A DNA stretch of 57,965 nt from Caulobacteraceae bacterium (GCA_019695035.1 JAIBAU010000018.1:1-57965); one strand, 5' to 3'; shown: positions 8,358 through 16,867, counted from the first letter of the stretch. Numbers and translations are program-made. Notes: generated by a model from the letters alone, not told the origin.

Positions 8358-10487
8358 TCAGGCCCCTTCCGGCACAGGGAAGCCGCGGTCGCGCATCAGC
8401 GCCCCGATCTTCACGTCGCGGCCCCGGAAGGCCCGGAACTGCTCGGCCGGGTCAATCGTGTTGCCTCGGGACATGATGGTGTCGTGCAGGCGCTTGGCCG
8501 TGGGCCTGTCGTAGAAGCTCCCCGCCTCGACGAATGCCTCGGCGGCGTCGGCCGTGAGGGTGTCCGCCCACAGGTAGGAGTAGTAGGCGGCCGAGTAGCC
8601 GTCCGACGAGAACACGTGCCCGAACTGCGGGGTGCGGTGACGCATGACCAGCTCCTTCGGCATGCCGAGCCTGTTCAGTTCGTCGCGCTCGAAGGCGTCC
8701 GGGTCGATGTCGGCGGCGCCAGCAAGGTGCAGCTTCATGTCGATTAGCGCCGACGCCAGGTATTCGACCGTGGCGAAGCCCTGGTTGAAGGTCGAGGCCT
8801 TCTTGATCTTGGCGACCAGGGCGTCAGGGATCGGCTGTCCGGTCTCGTGGTGCAGGGCGAAGCGCGACAGAACTTCCTTGGTCGACAGCCAGTGCTCGTT
8901 CAGCTGCGAGGGGAATTCGACGTAGTCCCGGGCGACGGCGGTGCCGGCCAGGGTCGGGTAGTTCACGTCGGAGTTCAGCCCGTGCAGGGCGTGGCCGAAC
9001 TCGTGGAACAGCGTCTCGGCGTCGTCCCAGGAGATCAGCACCGGCTTGCCGCCGTCGACCTTCACGAAGTTGCAGTTGTTGGAAACGATCGTGGTGACGT
9101 CGCCGCGGAACTTCTCCTGGGTGCGGTAGGCGTTCATCCAGGCGCCCGACCGCTTGATATCGCGGGCGTAGGGATCGAAGTACCACAGGCCCACGTGCCG
9201 CCCGGCCCGCTTCACCTCCCAGACCCGGATATCGGGGTGGGCCACCGGCACGTCGTGCACCTGGGTGAACTCGAAGCCGTAGAGCTGGCCGGCCGCCCAG
9301 TGCATCCCTTCGCGCAGCTTCTCCAGCTGCAGGTACTGCTTCACTTCGTTGCTATCGAGGTCGTAGCGGGCCTTGCGGACCTTCTCCTGGTAGAAGCGGT
9401 AGTCCCAGGGTTCGATGGTGATGCCGGCGCCTTCCTTGTCGGCGATCGCCTGCATGTCGCGCACTTCCTCGTGCACACGGGCCACGGCCGGGGTCCATAC
9501 CGCCTCCATCAGCGCCAGCGCCCGCTCGGGCGTCTTGGCCATCCGGTTCTCCAGGATGTAGTGCGCGTGGGTGGGGTAGCCGTAGAGATTGGCCCGCTCG
9601 ACCCGCAGCTTCAGGATCTTCCTGATGATGGCGTTGTTGTCGTTGGCGTCGCCGTTGTCGCCGCGGTTGACGAACTTCTTCCAGACCTTCTCGCGCAGGC
9701 CCCGGTTGGTGCTCTCGGTGAGGAACGGATCGACGGAGGAGCGGGTGTTGGCGACGACCCACTTGCCCGGCATGCCCTTGGCGGCGGCCACCGAGGCGGC
9801 GCCGGCGACGTAGCTTTCCGAAAGCCCGCCGAGATCGCCCTGCTCCAGGACCGTGTAGGTCTTCTCGTCCGCCAGCAGGTTCTTGCTGAACTGGGTGAAG
9901 AGGCCCGAGAGCTCCTGGTTGATCTGGGCCACACGCGCCTTCTGGGCGTCATTCAGCTTGGCGCCGGAACGAACGAAGCCGTTCCAGGTCACCCAGGTGA
10001 GCCGCTGCTGCTCCGGGGTGAGACGGGCCTTGTCAGGCGAATTGTAGACGGCGTCGACGCGGGCGAAGAGCTTGGCGTTGGACGAGATCTGGTCGCTGAG
10101 TGCAGCCAGCTTTGGGTTCATCTCCTCCTGTACGGCCTGGAAATCGTCCGTGTTCAGGGTGGAGCCCCAGATGCCGTAGCTGGTGGTGACGTCCGACAGC
10201 AGTCGGCCGGTGTCTTCCAGGGCCGCGATGGTGTTCTCGAACGTCGCCGGCGCGGGGTTGTTGGCGACCGCCTCGACCTCGCGAAGGTTCTCGGCGATGC
10301 CCTGTTCGATGGCCGGCTTGAAGTGCTCGACCTTGATCCTGTCAAAGGGAGGCACCCCGCCATAGGGGCCGGTCCACTTGTTCAGAAGAGGGTTGGCGTT
10401 CGGAGCCGGAGCGGCCGCGAGCACCGGCTGGGCCGCCGTGACGGCGGCGACGGCGGTGGAGGCGGCGAGAAAGTTGCGGCGGTTCAT
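8358..10487 (-). CDS. M3 family oligopeptidase (Dcp-like), Tat-exported
   Basis: A 709-residue zinc metallopeptidase of family M3 (thimet/oligopeptidase A/Dcp group), expected to cleave short peptides in the periplasm. Zinc ligands and catalytic Glu are in HEFGH at 495-499 (LFHEFGHALHG). The N-terminus MNRRNFLAASTAVAAVTAAQ carries a twin-Arg motif (RRNFL) and an h-region, so the start at 10487 is preferred over an upstream GTG/ATG that would bury the signal. It is a clear paralogue of the next gene upstream, with blocks such as WxGPYGGVPxFDxIKVEHF shared by both. A terminator follows. Confidence 0.95.
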   Translation of the reverse strand: MNRRNFLAASTAVAAVTAAQPVLAAAPAPNANPLLNKWTGPYGGVPPFDRIKVEHFKPAIEQGIAENLREVEAVANNPAPATFENTIAALEDTGRLLSDVTTSYGIWGSTLNTDDFQAVQEEMNPKLAALSDQISSNAKLFARVDAVYNSPDKARLTPEQQRLTWVTWNGFVRSGAKLNDAQKARVAQINQELSGLFTQFSKNLLADEKTYTVLEQGDLGGLSESYVAGAASVAAAKGMPGKWVVANTRSSVDPFLTESTNRGLREKVWKKFVNRGDNGDANDNNAIIRKILKLRVERANLYGYPTHAHYILENRMAKTPERALALMEAVWTPAVARVHEEVRDMQAIADKEGAGITIEPWDYRFYQEKVRKARYDLDSNEVKQYLQLEKLREGMHWAAGQLYGFEFTQVHDVPVAHPDIRVWEVKRAGRHVGLWYFDPYARDIKRSGAWMNAYRTQEKFRGDVTTIVSNNCNFVKVDGGKPVLISWDDAETLFHEFGHALHGLNSDVNYPTLAGTAVARDYVEFPSQLNEHWLSTKEVLSRFALHHETGQPIPDALVAKIKKASTFNQGFATVEYLASALIDMKLHLAGAADIDPDAFERDELNRLGMPKELVMRHRTPQFGHVFSSDGYSAAYYSYLWADTLTADAAEAFVEAGSFYDRPTAKRLHDTIMSRGNTIDPAEQFRAFRGRDVKIGALMRDRGFPVPEGA

Positions 10488-10589
10488 TCGGGACGTCCCC
10501 TGGGCTGACTGACAGGTCGGGCGGGACCCTAAGATAGGGCGGCGCGGGCGTCGAATTAATGGCCCGTAATGCGGCGGATCGGCGCGCAA

Positions 10590-10620
10590 CGAGAAAGGGC
10601 GGCGGATCGCTCCGCCGCCC
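10590..10620 (-). terminator. Rho-independent-type terminator
   Basis: A 10-base perfect stem (10597-10606 with 10611-10620) closes a 4-base loop. On the minus strand TTTCTCGTT follows. It lies 24 bases after the stop of the second M3 peptidase gene. The stem sequence is almost the same as that of the terminator at 8307-8332. Confidence 0.72.
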
Positions 10621-10643
10621 GCTCCGTGCTCCTGGCCGCCGTC

Positions 10644-12782
10644 CTACGCGCCCGTTACCGGGAAGCCGCGATCACGCATCAAGGCGTCGATCTTCACCGG
10701 CCGGCCGCGGAAGTTGCGGAAGGCTTCCCCTGCGTCGACGGTGTTGCCCACGCTCATGATGGTGTCGTGCAGGCGCCTGGCGGTCGGCTTGTCGTAGAAG
10801 CCGCCCGGCGCCTCGGCGAACGCCTCGGCCGCGTCCGCCGAATGGGTGTCGGCCCAGATGTAGTCGTAGTAGCCCGCCGAGTATCCGTCGCCCGAGAAGA
10901 TGTGCCCGAAGTGCGGCATGCGGTGACGCATAATGATTTCCTTGGGCATGCCCAGCTCGGCCAGGGTGTCGCGCTCGAAGGCCTTGGCGTCGATGGGCGT
11001 CGAGCCGGCCAGGTGCGCCTTCATGTCGACCAGCGCCGAGGCCAGGTACTCCACCGTGATGAAGCCCTGGTTGAACTTCTCCGAGTTCTTGATCTTGGCC
11101 ACGAGGGAGTCAGGGATGACCGCGCCGGTCTGATAGTGGGTGGCGAAGCGCGACAGCACTTCCTTGGTGGGCAGCCAGCGCTCGTTCAGCTGCGAGGGCA
11201 TCTCGATGAAGTCACCGGCGGTGTTGGCGCCGGCCAGGCCCACGTAGTTCACGTTCGAGTTCAGGCCGTGCAAGGCGTGGCCGAACTCGTGGAACATGGT
11301 CGAGGCGTCATCCCAAGAGATCAGCACCGGCTTGCCGTCGGTGGTCTTCACGAAGTTGCAGTTGTTGGACACGATCGGGGTGATGCGGCCGCGGAAGTTC
11401 TCCTGCGTCCGGTACTCGTTCATCCACGCGCCCGACTGCTTGCCGGCCCGGGCGTAGGGGTCGAAGTACCAAAGGCCCACATGCTGGCCCCCGCGGGTCA
11501 CCTCCCAGACGCGCACGTCGGGGTGCACGACCGGGACGTCGTCGATCTGCCGGAACTCGAGGCCGTAGATCTGGCCCGCGGCCCAGTGCATGGCCTCGCG
11601 CATCTTCTCCAGCTGCAGGTACTGCTTCACCTCGTTCTGATCGAGGTCGTACTTCGCCAGTCGCACCTTCTCGGCGTAGTAGCGGTAGTCCCACGCCGCG
11701 ATGGTGATGTTGGCCCCTTCCTTGTCGGCGATCGCCTGCATGTCGGCGACCTCTTCGGCCACGCGCGCCTTGGCCGGAGCCCAGACCCGCAGCATCAGCT
11801 CCATGGCCGCATCGGGAGTCTTGGCCATCTGGTTGGCGGTCACCCAGTGGGCGTGGGTGGGATAGCCCAGGATCTTGGCCCGCTCGGCGCGCAGCTTGAG
11901 GATTTCCGGAATGATGGCGTTGTTGTCGCGCGCGCCGCCGTTGTCCCCGCGCGAGGACCACATGCGGAACACCTTCTCGCGCAGGTCGCGGCGCGAGGAG
12001 TAGGTCAGGAACGGCTCGGCGGAGGAGCGGGTGTTGGTGATCACCCACTTGCCGTCCATACCCTTTTCCTTGGCAGCCGAGGCGGCGCCCGCGATCACGT
12101 CCTCCGGCAGGCCCGCCAGATCGGCGCGGCTTTCCAGCACGACCGTGTAGGCCTCCTCGTCGCCCAGCTGGTTCTGGGTGAAGTTGGTGTAGAGCGTGGC
12201 CAGACGCTGGTTGATCTCGCCCAGGCGCTTCTTGCCCGCGGCGTCGGCGGCTGCGCCCTGGCGGGCGAAGCGGTTATAGGTCACCCAGGTCAGGCGCTTC
12301 TGTTCGGGGGTGAGGTTCGCCGCCTCGCGGGCGTCGTAGACCGCCTTCACCCGTCGGAACAGCTTCTCATTCTGCGTCGTCTCGTCCTGGAAGGCCGCGA
12401 AGATCGGGCCGACCTTCTGGTCGACCTCCTGCATCGGCTTGTCGTCCATGGTGGACTGGTAGACGCCGTAGGTCAGGGCCGCCCGGGTCAGCGGCCGGCC
12501 GGAATCGTCCAGCGCCGCGATGGTGTTCTCGAACGTGGGCGGCTGGGGATTGTCGGCAATCCTGGCGATGTCGGCGCGCGCCATGGCGATGCCGTCGTTC
12601 ACGGCCGGCAGGAAATGCTCGACCTTGATCTTGTCGAAGGCGGGAACGCCGCCATAGGGGCCCTTCCAGGGCGCCAGCAGCGGATTGGCGCTGTCGGCGC
12701 GGGCCAGGGACGGCTCGGCGGCGGCGATGGCGGCGGTGGCGGTGGAGGCGGCCAGGAAATGGCGGCGGCTCATGGCGTTCAT
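10644..12782 (-). CDS. M3 family oligopeptidase (Dcp-like), Tat-exported, tandem paralogue
   Basis: A 712-residue M3 zinc metallopeptidase with HEFGH at 498-502. The N-terminus (MNAMSRRHFLAASTATAAIA) has a twin-Arg motif and an Ala-rich h-region; either ATG, at 12782 or 12773, keeps the signal intact. It lines up over its full length with the downstream M3 gene, including the WKGPYGGVPAFDKIKVEHF block near the mature N-terminus and the LHGLNS segment after the zinc site. Each gene has its own terminator, so the tandem copies are separate units and not one operon. Different peptide preferences are plausible but cannot be shown from sequence. Confidence 0.95.
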   Translation of the reverse strand: MNAMSRRHFLAASTATAAIAAAEPSLARADSANPLLAPWKGPYGGVPAFDKIKVEHFLPAVNDGIAMARADIARIADNPQPPTFENTIAALDDSGRPLTRAALTYGVYQSTMDDKPMQEVDQKVGPIFAAFQDETTQNEKLFRRVKAVYDAREAANLTPEQKRLTWVTYNRFARQGAAADAAGKKRLGEINQRLATLYTNFTQNQLGDEEAYTVVLESRADLAGLPEDVIAGAASAAKEKGMDGKWVITNTRSSAEPFLTYSSRRDLREKVFRMWSSRGDNGGARDNNAIIPEILKLRAERAKILGYPTHAHWVTANQMAKTPDAAMELMLRVWAPAKARVAEEVADMQAIADKEGANITIAAWDYRYYAEKVRLAKYDLDQNEVKQYLQLEKMREAMHWAAGQIYGLEFRQIDDVPVVHPDVRVWEVTRGGQHVGLWYFDPYARAGKQSGAWMNEYRTQENFRGRITPIVSNNCNFVKTTDGKPVLISWDDASTMFHEFGHALHGLNSNVNYVGLAGANTAGDFIEMPSQLNERWLPTKEVLSRFATHYQTGAVIPDSLVAKIKNSEKFNQGFITVEYLASALVDMKAHLAGSTPIDAKAFERDTLAELGMPKEIIMRHRMPHFGHIFSGDGYSAGYYDYIWADTHSADAAEAFAEAPGGFYDKPTARRLHDTIMSVGNTVDAGEAFRNFRGRPVKIDALMRDRGFPVTGA

Positions 12783-12971
12783 ACGGATAGGCTCCCGGGG
12801 GGTTCCAAAGTCGGCCGCACCCTATGCCTCGCCGAAAGCAACGTCACATGAACGGCTTGTAATGCTTCCCGGCCCGGGACGACCATCAACAGCTCCCTGG
12901 CGCCGCGGCCCGCTTCCCCGGCCCGGAGAATTTTCGTTGTGCAGCGCGGCACACCCGCTAAATCGTCCCCC

Positions 12972-13823
12972 ATGGCCATCGGCGTTTTCGATAGCGGCGT
13001 GGGCGGCCTTACTGTCCACCGCACCCTCGTCGCCCGCTTTCCGCGGGCCGACTTCGTGTACCTGGCCGACCAGGCCAACGCCCCCTACGGCGGCCGGGCG
13101 GGGGAGGAGATCGTCGATCTGACCCGGGCCGGGGTGCTGCGGCTGTTCGAAGCCGGTTGCGACCTGGTCGTCCTGGCCTGCAACACGGCATCGGCCATCG
13201 CCCTCAGGCGCCTGCAGCAAACCTGGCTGCCGGGCTATCGCCGCGAGACTGGCCGGCAGGTGAACGTCCTCGGCCTCATCGTGCCCACCATAGAGGCCGC
13301 CACCGGACTGCCCTGGGAATACGAGGCGCCGACGCAGTCCGATCGCATCGAGATGAACGACGTCATCGGTGTTTTCTGCACGGTCGCCACCGCCGATAGC
13401 CGGGTCTACGAGATCGAGATCGCCAAGCGCCGCGAGGATATCGCGGTCTTCTCCGAAGCGTGTTCGGGCCTGGCGGGGATGATCGAGGAGGACGCCAGCC
13501 GCGAGGATCTGATGGGCGTCATCCAGGGTCACGCCGACGCGCTGAGGGCGCGCATCGGTCGGGCGCCCGATCGTGCGATCCTGGGCTGCACCCACTACGA
13601 GATCGTGGCCGACCTGTTCGCCGAGGCCTTGCCGCCCGGGACCCCGTTGATCAATCAGCCCGACGCCACGGCCGACGCCCTGGAGCGATACTTCGCGCGT
13701 CACCCGGAATATCCCATGGGCGAGAGCGGCGCGCGGCGCTTTCTGACGACCGGCAAGGCCGGCCAGCAGTCCGGCCTCGTCGAGACTTTCTGGGGAGCCC
13801 CGATCACCTTCGAAGCGGCCTAG
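12972..13823 (+). CDS. murI: glutamate racemase
   Basis: A 283-residue cofactor-independent racemase that makes D-glutamate for peptidoglycan. The family motif FDSGVGGLTV is at 6-15 (Asp7, Ser8), and the two catalytic cysteines are Cys70 (VVLACNTASA) and Cys206 (ILGCTHYE). Residues 36-42 (NAPYGGR) also match. ATG at 12972 is chosen because it places MAIGVFDSGVGG at the N-terminus as in homologues; an upstream GTG at 12939 adds an unlikely extension. It is divergent from the M3 gene and convergent with ahpD; a 6-base stem-loop (13824-13841) follows the stop. Confidence 0.95.
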   Translation: MAIGVFDSGVGGLTVHRTLVARFPRADFVYLADQANAPYGGRAGEEIVDLTRAGVLRLFEAGCDLVVLACNTASAIALRRLQQTWLPGYRRETGRQVNVLGLIVPTIEAATGLPWEYEAPTQSDRIEMNDVIGVFCTVATADSRVYEIEIAKRREDIAVFSEACSGLAGMIEEDASREDLMGVIQGHADALRARIGRAPDRAILGCTHYEIVADLFAEALPPGTPLINQPDATADALERYFARHPEYPMGESGARRFLTTGKAGQQSGLVETFWGAPITFEAA

Positions 13824-13886
13824 GCGGCGAAGGAGCGCCGCAGACGAAAGGGTCCGTGCCGGGACAAGGTCGCCGCCCTGGACCGA

Positions 13887-14417
13887 TCAGCCCTGGGAGG
13901 CCGCCTCGGCCCGCAGCACGGCGCTGACCGCGTTTACGACGGCGGCGATGCGAAGTGCGGTCTGAATCTGCACATTGGTCGCCCCGTGCTTGCGAAGCTC
14001 GCCCTCGTGGGCGTCGAGGCAGGCGCCGCAGCCATTGATGGCCGAGACCGCGGTCGACCAGAGTTCGAAGTCGAGCTTGGGCGCGCCGGGGTTGCCGAGG
14101 ATGTTCATTCGCAGCCGCGCGGGCAGGGTGCGGTATTCCTGGTTATGCAGAAGGTGTAGCGAGCGGTAGTAGACGTTGTTCATGCCCATGATCGCCGCCG
14201 CTGCCTTGGCCGCTTCCCTCGCCTCGGCAGAAAGATCGGTCACGGCGGCCTCGATGGCGCGCACCGTCGACGGCTCGCCAACCGCCCAGGCCGAGGCCAG
14301 GAAGCAGCCCTGCAATTGTTCGGCGCTGAGGCTGGCGTCGCTGGCGAGCGAACCCAGGTTCAGTGACAAATCCTTGGCGTAGGAAGGGATAAGCTCGCGC
14401 AGCGCGTCGAGGTTCAT
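13887..14417 (-). CDS. ahpD: alkyl hydroperoxide reductase AhpD
   Basis: A 176-residue AhpD-type hydroperoxidase with a thioredoxin-like CxxC centre (CGAC, 130-133). Glu118 and His137 of the proton relay known from the mycobacterial enzyme fall at the same numbers here; position 132 is Ala. AhpD reduces AhpC after it has detoxified peroxides, and the neighbour upstream is ahpC, so the pair fits. The ATG at 14417 matches the family N-terminus (MNLDALRELIPSYAKDL). The gene is separated from ahpC by a long hairpin that may lower its expression relative to ahpC. Confidence 0.95.
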   Translation of the reverse strand: MNLDALRELIPSYAKDLSLNLGSLASDASLSAEQLQGCFLASAWAVGEPSTVRAIEAAVTDLSAEAREAAKAAAAIMGMNNVYYRSLHLLHNQEYRTLPARLRMNILGNPGAPKLDFELWSTAVSAINGCGACLDAHEGELRKHGATNVQIQTALRIAAVVNAVSAVLRAEAASQG

Positions 14418-14443
14418 GGTCGGCTCCGGGATACAGACAAGAG

Positions 14444-14489
14444 GCTCGGGGGGCGGACGTTGAGGGGGGAGGTTGTCCGCCCCCCGAGC
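14444..14489 (-). terminator. 15-bp inverted repeat between ahpC and ahpD
   Basis: A perfect 15-base stem (14444-14458 with 14475-14489, mostly G/C) closes a 16-base loop. On the minus strand it sits 16 bases after the ahpC stop and 26 bases before the ahpD start. There is no good T-tract after it, so it is more likely a partial terminator or an mRNA-stabilising structure that sets the ahpC:ahpD ratio than a full stop. This role is an inference. Confidence 0.65.
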
Positions 14490-14505
14490 GCAAGTCGGCG
14501 AAGGG

Positions 14506-15066
14506 TTACGCCGCCGGCTTGAGGACTTCGCCGCCAACGGGGCGGTTGCAGGCGCAGAGTTCGTCGGTCTGCAGGCCGTCGAGGACGCGCAGGGTGTCGC
14601 CGGGGGCGCGGCCGACGTTCAGGCCGTTAACGGTGACGTGCTGCACGACGTTGTGGGGATCGACGATGAAGGTGGCGCGCAGCGCCACGCCGGCTTCGTT
14701 GTCCAGCACGCCGAGCGCGCGGGCGAAGCGGCCGCCGTTATCGGCGAACTGCCACATCGGCAGCTTGTTGAGGTCGGCGTGGTCGCGGCGCCAGGCCAGC
14801 TTGCAGAACTCGTTGTCCGTCGAGCCACCGAGGACGATGGCGTCCCGGTCCGCGAACTCCTTGTTCAGGCGGGCGAACTCGGCGATTTCGGTCGGGCAGA
14901 TGAAGGTGAAGTCCTTCGGGTAGAAGAAGATGACCTTCCACTTGCCGGGGAAGCTCTCGGGCGTCAGCGTTTCGAAAGCGCTCTGGCCGCCTTCCTCGTG
15001 GCTGTTGAAACCCGGCTTCACGCCGACGATTTCGAATTCAGGCAGCTTCTCGCCGACACCGATCAT
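14506..15066 (-). CDS. ahpC: peroxiredoxin, alkyl hydroperoxide reductase AhpC
   Basis: A 186-residue typical 2-Cys peroxiredoxin that reduces H2O2 and organic hydroperoxides in the cytoplasm. The peroxidatic Cys57 is in DFTFICPTE, and the C-terminal resolving region has CAC (Cys171, Cys173). The start at 15066 matches the family N-terminus (MIGVGEKLPEF). The upstream DNA carries an OxyR site beside a -35 element, so induction by peroxide through the divergent oxyR is expected. ahpD, the probable reductant, follows on the same strand. Confidence 0.96.
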   Translation of the reverse strand: MIGVGEKLPEFEIVGVKPGFNSHEEGGQSAFETLTPESFPGKWKVIFFYPKDFTFICPTEIAEFARLNKEFADRDAIVLGGSTDNEFCKLAWRRDHADLNKLPMWQFADNGGRFARALGVLDNEAGVALRATFIVDPHNVVQHVTVNGLNVGRAPGDTLRVLDGLQTDELCACNRPVGGEVLKPAA

Positions 15067-15126
15067 TCCGGTTCTCCGTGGGTATGCAGTTGAAATTCGG
15101 GGGGCCGCTGTGGGCCTTGCACCCCC

Positions 15127-15155
15127 GATGTAGGCCCCCCGCGTTGGTTGTTCAA
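15127..15155 (-). promoter_or_regulatory. probable ahpC promoter
   Basis: On the minus strand TTGAAC (complement of 15150-15155) and TACATC (complement of 15127-15132) are 17 bases apart. The OxyR site ends directly upstream of the -35 element. This is the usual arrangement for an OxyR-activated promoter. Confidence 0.6.
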
Positions 15156-15192
15156 ATCGATTGTTTTTGAATTTTACATAGACGCCCTCTAT
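15156..15192. promoter_or_regulatory. OxyR operator between ahpC and oxyR
   Basis: The known OxyR consensus is four tetramers, ATAG-N7-CTAT-N7-ATAG-N7-CTAT, 37 bases in all. Read towards ahpC, this site has ATAG-N7-CTAT exactly, then N7, TCAA, N7 and CGAT, also 37 bases. The perfect half lies next to the oxyR start, and the weaker half touches the ahpC -35 box. It should serve both ahpC activation and oxyR autoregulation. Confidence 0.75.
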
Positions 15193-15201
15193 TTTTAGAG
15201 C

Positions 15202-16095
15202 GTGACCCCCACCCTCCGCCAACTGCAGTACCTCAAGCTGCTCAATGACCACGGATCGTTCTCGCGGGCGGCCGAGGCGGCCCACGTCACCCAGCCCACC
15301 CTGTCTGCCGGCATCGCCGAACTGGAGAGGATTCTGGGCGCGACGGTGGTCGAGCGTGCCCGCGCCGGCGCGATACTTACCGCTGCAGGTCGTGAAGCCG
15401 TGAGCCGGGCCGAGGCCATCCTCGCCCAGGCGGAGGATCTCGTGCAGGCCGTGCGCGACGCCGGCCAGCCGCTGACGGGCCGATTCCGGCTCGGCGTGAT
15501 CCCGACGATCGCGCCCTATGTGCTGCCCAAGGCCCTGCCGCTCCTGCGCCAGGCGTTCCCGAGGCTTCGTCTCTTCCTGCGCGAGGATCTGACGGGGCGT
15601 CTGGTGGCGGACCTGCGATCGGGCGCGCTCGACGCCGCGCTAATTGCGCTTCCCTACGACATGAGCGGCCTGCAGTGGGCGCACGTGAGCGACGACGAAC
15701 TCTTGGCGGCCGCGCCGGCCAACCACCGCATTGCCGGCGCCAGCCGGGTGACTGCAAAAGAGCTGGAGGGCGATGACCTGATCCTGCTCGAGGACGGGCA
15801 CTGTCTCCGCGATCACGCCTTGGCGGCATGCGGCCTGAATCCGCCCAAGGCGTCGGACGAGGAAAGCTTCGCCGCCACTTCCCTGCCGACCCTGGTTCAG
15901 ATGGTCTCCTCGGGCCTGGGGGTCACCTTCCTGCCAGCGATGGCGGTAGAGGCGGGACTTACCGACAACGCCTCCGTTACGGTCCGCCCGCTGGCGGCTG
16001 AGCACGCCAGCCGCGAGATCGTGGTCGCGTGGCGGGCTGGATCCAGCCGGGCTGCCGAGGGGCGCCTGTTGGCCGATGTGTTCGGGCGCCGCTAG
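15202..16095 (+). CDS. oxyR: LysR-type peroxide sensor OxyR
   Basis: A 297-residue LysR-family regulator. The winged HTH covers about residues 5-62 (GSFSRAAEAAHVTQPTLSAG at 18-37) and the effector domain starts at about 92. The two redox cysteines of OxyR are present with the correct nine-residue spacing: Cys201 and Cys210 (HCLRDHALAAC), equivalent to C199/C208 in E. coli. The start is a GTG only 10 bases from the operator. Peroxide is expected to form the disulfide and activate ahpC transcription. Divergent position, operator and cysteines agree. Confidence 0.95.
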   Translation: MTPTLRQLQYLKLLNDHGSFSRAAEAAHVTQPTLSAGIAELERILGATVVERARAGAILTAAGREAVSRAEAILAQAEDLVQAVRDAGQPLTGRFRLGVIPTIAPYVLPKALPLLRQAFPRLRLFLREDLTGRLVADLRSGALDAALIALPYDMSGLQWAHVSDDELLAAAPANHRIAGASRVTAKELEGDDLILLEDGHCLRDHALAACGLNPPKASDEESFAATSLPTLVQMVSSGLGVTFLPAMAVEAGLTDNASVTVRPLAAEHASREIVVAWRAGSSRAAEGRLLADVFGRR

Positions 16096-16120
16096 GGCGA
16101 TCAGGCCAGTTATCAACGCT

Positions 16121-16148
16121 ATCCCCAATCCGGCGCCCGCTCGGGGAT
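16121..16148. repeat. hairpin element, copy A
   Basis: ATCCCC (16121-16126) pairs with GGGGAT (16143-16148) around a 16-base loop beginning AATCCGGCGCCCG. Copy B at 16840-16867 has the same loop start but a different stem that still pairs perfectly. It lies between the oxyR stop and the lipoprotein start. Confidence 0.6.
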
Positions 16149-16247
16149 TATCGGCCTCGCCGGCCCGGGGGCGGGCGGGGGCGCATCATCTTGGCTGTTA
16201 TGGGCAAACTCGCTATCAGCCCCGGCGAACGATGTTCGGAGCGCCTC

Positions 16248-16754
16248 ATGAAACGCCCCTTGCTGCCAGTGCTTGCCGTCGCCTTGATGACCGCGGGCTG
16301 TATCTCGACGTCCAATAGCGAGGCCGTGTCCCAGCTTTCGGGAGACTGGCGCCGCGATGCTCGAGTGGAGACTGTCACCCTGTCACGGCCGGACGATCTG
16401 CGGGTGACGCCTGAGTTCAACGCCTTGTTCACCCAGCGGGTGAAGGCCAAGGTCGACGCCTGCGCCACAGGTCAGCGCCCCCTTCGTCTCGAGGCGCGCC
16501 TGGACAAGCTGACCAAGGCCAACCCCTTCGTCACCGCCATCCTGTTCGGTCAGAACAAGGTGCGGGGGTCGGCGCGTCTTGTGGACGTCCAGACCGGCCA
16601 GGTGGTCGGGGAATACGTCATCGGGCGCACTGTCACCGGCTCGCGCGTGGGCGTGATCCAGATGGCCGAGGCTGAGGAGCAGCTCTCCGACGGCTTCGGG
16701 GCGGAGATCTGCCGCCAGGCCTTCAGCGTCGAGCCGCCGCCCGTCGCGCATTAG
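16248..16754 (+). CDS. lipoprotein, unknown function
   Basis: A 168-residue protein with a lipoprotein signal: MKRPLLPVLAVALMTAGC, with lipidated Cys18 after an LMTAG lipobox. Ser at +3 and Ile at +2 give no inner-membrane retention signal, so outer-membrane anchoring is likely. The mature part has a small beta-rich look (RPLRLEARLDKL, ARLVDVQTGQVVGEYVIG) and two Cys residues; the 'DVQTG-VVGEY' pattern recalls small envelope lipoproteins such as DUF4410-like proteins, but this is not certain. The ATG at 16248 is preferred because it begins the signal peptide. Related hairpins lie about 100 bases upstream of the start and 85 bases downstream of the stop. Confidence 0.8.
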   Translation: MKRPLLPVLAVALMTAGCISTSNSEAVSQLSGDWRRDARVETVTLSRPDDLRVTPEFNALFTQRVKAKVDACATGQRPLRLEARLDKLTKANPFVTAILFGQNKVRGSARLVDVQTGQVVGEYVIGRTVTGSRVGVIQMAEAEEQLSDGFGAEICRQAFSVEPPPVAH

Positions 16755-16839
16755 GCATCCGACAGCTCGGAGCCGATGGACGGCCGACCCGGCGCTTGAG
16801 CTGCTGGGCGGAGGTCCGTCTTGGCCGCAACTTCAATCT

Positions 16840-16867
16840 GTCCACAATCCGGCGCCCGACTGTGGAC
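16840..16867. repeat. hairpin element, copy B
   Basis: GTCCAC (16840-16845) pairs with GTGGAC (16862-16867) around a 16-base loop that again begins AATCCGGCGCCCG. Compared with copy A, stem positions 1 and 5 differ on both arms so that pairing is kept (A-T to G-C, C-G to A-T). One more A-T pair can extend the stem inward. Confidence 0.6.

Noticed and set aside
10569-12851. 760-codon + strand frame
   Set aside because: Antisense mirror of the second M3 peptidase, whose HEFGH motif and Tat signal are clear. The mirror product is a Val/Gly/His-rich sequence without domains.
16029-16247. Longer N-terminus for the lipoprotein gene
   Set aside because: It would overlap the end of oxyR and bury the lipoprotein signal that begins at 16248.
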